Origin: Sphingobacterium paludis
Lineage (GTDB): Bacteria; Bacteroidota; Bacteroidia; Sphingobacteriales; Sphingobacteriaceae
Assembly: GCF_004364125.1 (NCBI RefSeq)
Contig: NZ_SNZV01000005.1
Span: 418,185 to 482,184, forward strand
Length of the DNA stretch: 64,000 nt
Direction: 5' to 3'
Below are positions 63,265-64,000 of the stretch, in pieces. Below the pieces are notes generated by a model, which had not been told where the DNA came from, searched no databases, and saw nothing but the letters and a program-made list of their open reading frames with translations. The first letter of the stretch is position 1, and each line of letters starts with the position of its first letter. Position numbers and translations under genes: made by a program.

Positions 63265-64000
63265 CTTAAATTAATACCTCTTAATAGGCTGTACCAACTT
63301 GCTATGCGAGGTCAACTGTTATGCAAGATGATATAATCTATTTCTTCCAATGATACGATTTTTCCTTATTTATTTCAACAGTTGAGCTGATATTATGACA
63401 ATAGATGGGGATTTTTTGCTTGGTAATGGGTAGTGAGTAGTGAGATATTATAGATTTTAGTAGATAGTACGTAGTAGGTAGATTGAGTAGTGGGTAGGAT
63501 TTTTTTAATTTTTACTTTGTAATTTCAATTTGCGAGCCAGAGGAACGAGGGCACGACAATCTTGCGTGTTGAGTAGTGAGTAGTGCGTATGGCGTATGGC
63601 GTATGGCGTATTGAGATATAATAGATTTTAGTAGATAGTATGTAGAGTTTAGTGTTTCATTGTAGGATCTGCTACCAGGTACAATCCTTTTCACTTTTGA
63701 ATTTTGAATTCTGAATTTCAATTGCACTAACTATTATTAACAAAAATGTCGCATCGAAAGCTTTGCAGTATGTAGAAATTTGCACCAGCACAGGCCATCC
63801 CTTGCAAAGGTTTCAAGCGACGGGGTTTCGAATACTTTTGCACACCAAAAGTATTTGCCCTGCCGCGGCATGCGGCGGAAAGGTTGTGGGATGGATGTTG
63901 GTAGCGGGTATTGAGTAGTGAGTAGTACGTATTGAGATACTATAGATTTTAGTATGTAGTACTTAGTATATAGATTGGGGTATTGGGTAATGCGTATGGC
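63265..64000. repeat. Repeat-rich gene-free end region
   Basis: About 736 bases without a credible gene. Low-complexity units such as GAGTAGTGAGTAGTG, GTATGGCGTATGGCG and TTTTAGTAGATAGTA recur around 63430-63500, 63570-63650 and 63900-64000. Bases 63745-63882 are the inverse of the hairpin-bearing element near 4872-5000, sharing CGCATGCCGCGGCAGGGC, a CTTTTG..CAAAAG hairpin and the AAACCTTTGCA and CTGCAAAGCTTTCGATG blocks. Confidence 0.75.

Noticed and set aside
63512..63727. 71-codon minus-strand open frame near the right end
   Set aside because: It is composed of the low-complexity AGTAGTG/GTATGGC repeats (translated as repetitive Tyr/Thr/Pro text) and has no coding character.

Overview
The window comes from a member of the Bacteroidota, most likely the Sphingobacteriaceae (Sphingobacterium or Pedobacter type). 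This rests on the moderate GC content, exact Bacteroidota -7 boxes (TAnnTTTG) in front of several genes, the N-terminal exonuclease type of DnaE, Bacteroidota-style lipoproteins, a TonB-dependent receptor, a phosphate-selective-type porin, DUF4468 and DUF4230 proteins, and overall gene content. No rRNA, phage, insertion sequence or CRISPR array was seen.

Layout. 0-16 kb: the start of dnaE (leaves the window), an M24 aminopeptidase overlapping a DPP-IV-type S9 peptidase, a repeat-rich gap, a DinB-like protein, the agmatine-to-putrescine pair (aguB, aguA), small envelope proteins, a class A beta-lactamase, and the complete imuA-imuB-dnaE2 mutasome with a 17-bp palindrome inside its promoter. 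16-24 kb: a secreted sulfatase, a sugar-kinase-like protein with a CBM9-like protein, a CNNM/CorC-type membrane protein, thioredoxin, a GH25 lysozyme-like protein, a bestrophin-like channel, and tRNA-Ser(UGA) followed by four 143/145-bp tandem repeats that each carry a copy of the tRNA 3' end. 24-35 kb: an accessory stretch with a frameshifted AbiEii-like toxin remnant, an HxlR regulator divergent from a serine hydrolase, a lipoprotein related to cholesterol-dependent cytolysins plus a DUF4468 protein, an MscS fragment, a front-end fatty acid desaturase, a stress-type SDR and several small unknown proteins. 35-47 kb: a SulP transporter, a PL1 pectate-lyase-like enzyme, CstA, a three-gene overlapping glycosyltransferase cassette, a PQQ-type sugar dehydrogenase and an SDR.

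47-63 kb is the most notable region. One minus-strand run of 16 tightly packed genes encodes an outer-membrane porin, urease UreA-UreB-UreC, the maturation proteins UreE-UreF-UreG-UreD, the hydrogenase-type nickel chaperones HypA and HypB, a second UreE, and a complete outer- and inner-membrane metal-chelate uptake system (binding lipoprotein, permease, ATPase, a GNAT acetyltransferase and a TonB-dependent receptor). A two-component system lies directly upstream on the same strand. The arrangement reads as one unit for nickel capture, nickel insertion and urea hydrolysis. UreC carries an unusual 49-residue N-terminal extension with a twin-arginine signal motif, which raises the possibility that this urease, or part of it, is exported.

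Intergenic sequence is also structured. A ~130-bp hairpin-containing repeat with low-complexity satellite tails occurs near 4.9 kb and, inverted, near 63.8 kb. Four intergenic hairpins share a conserved upstream box and may be 3' ends of small RNAs.
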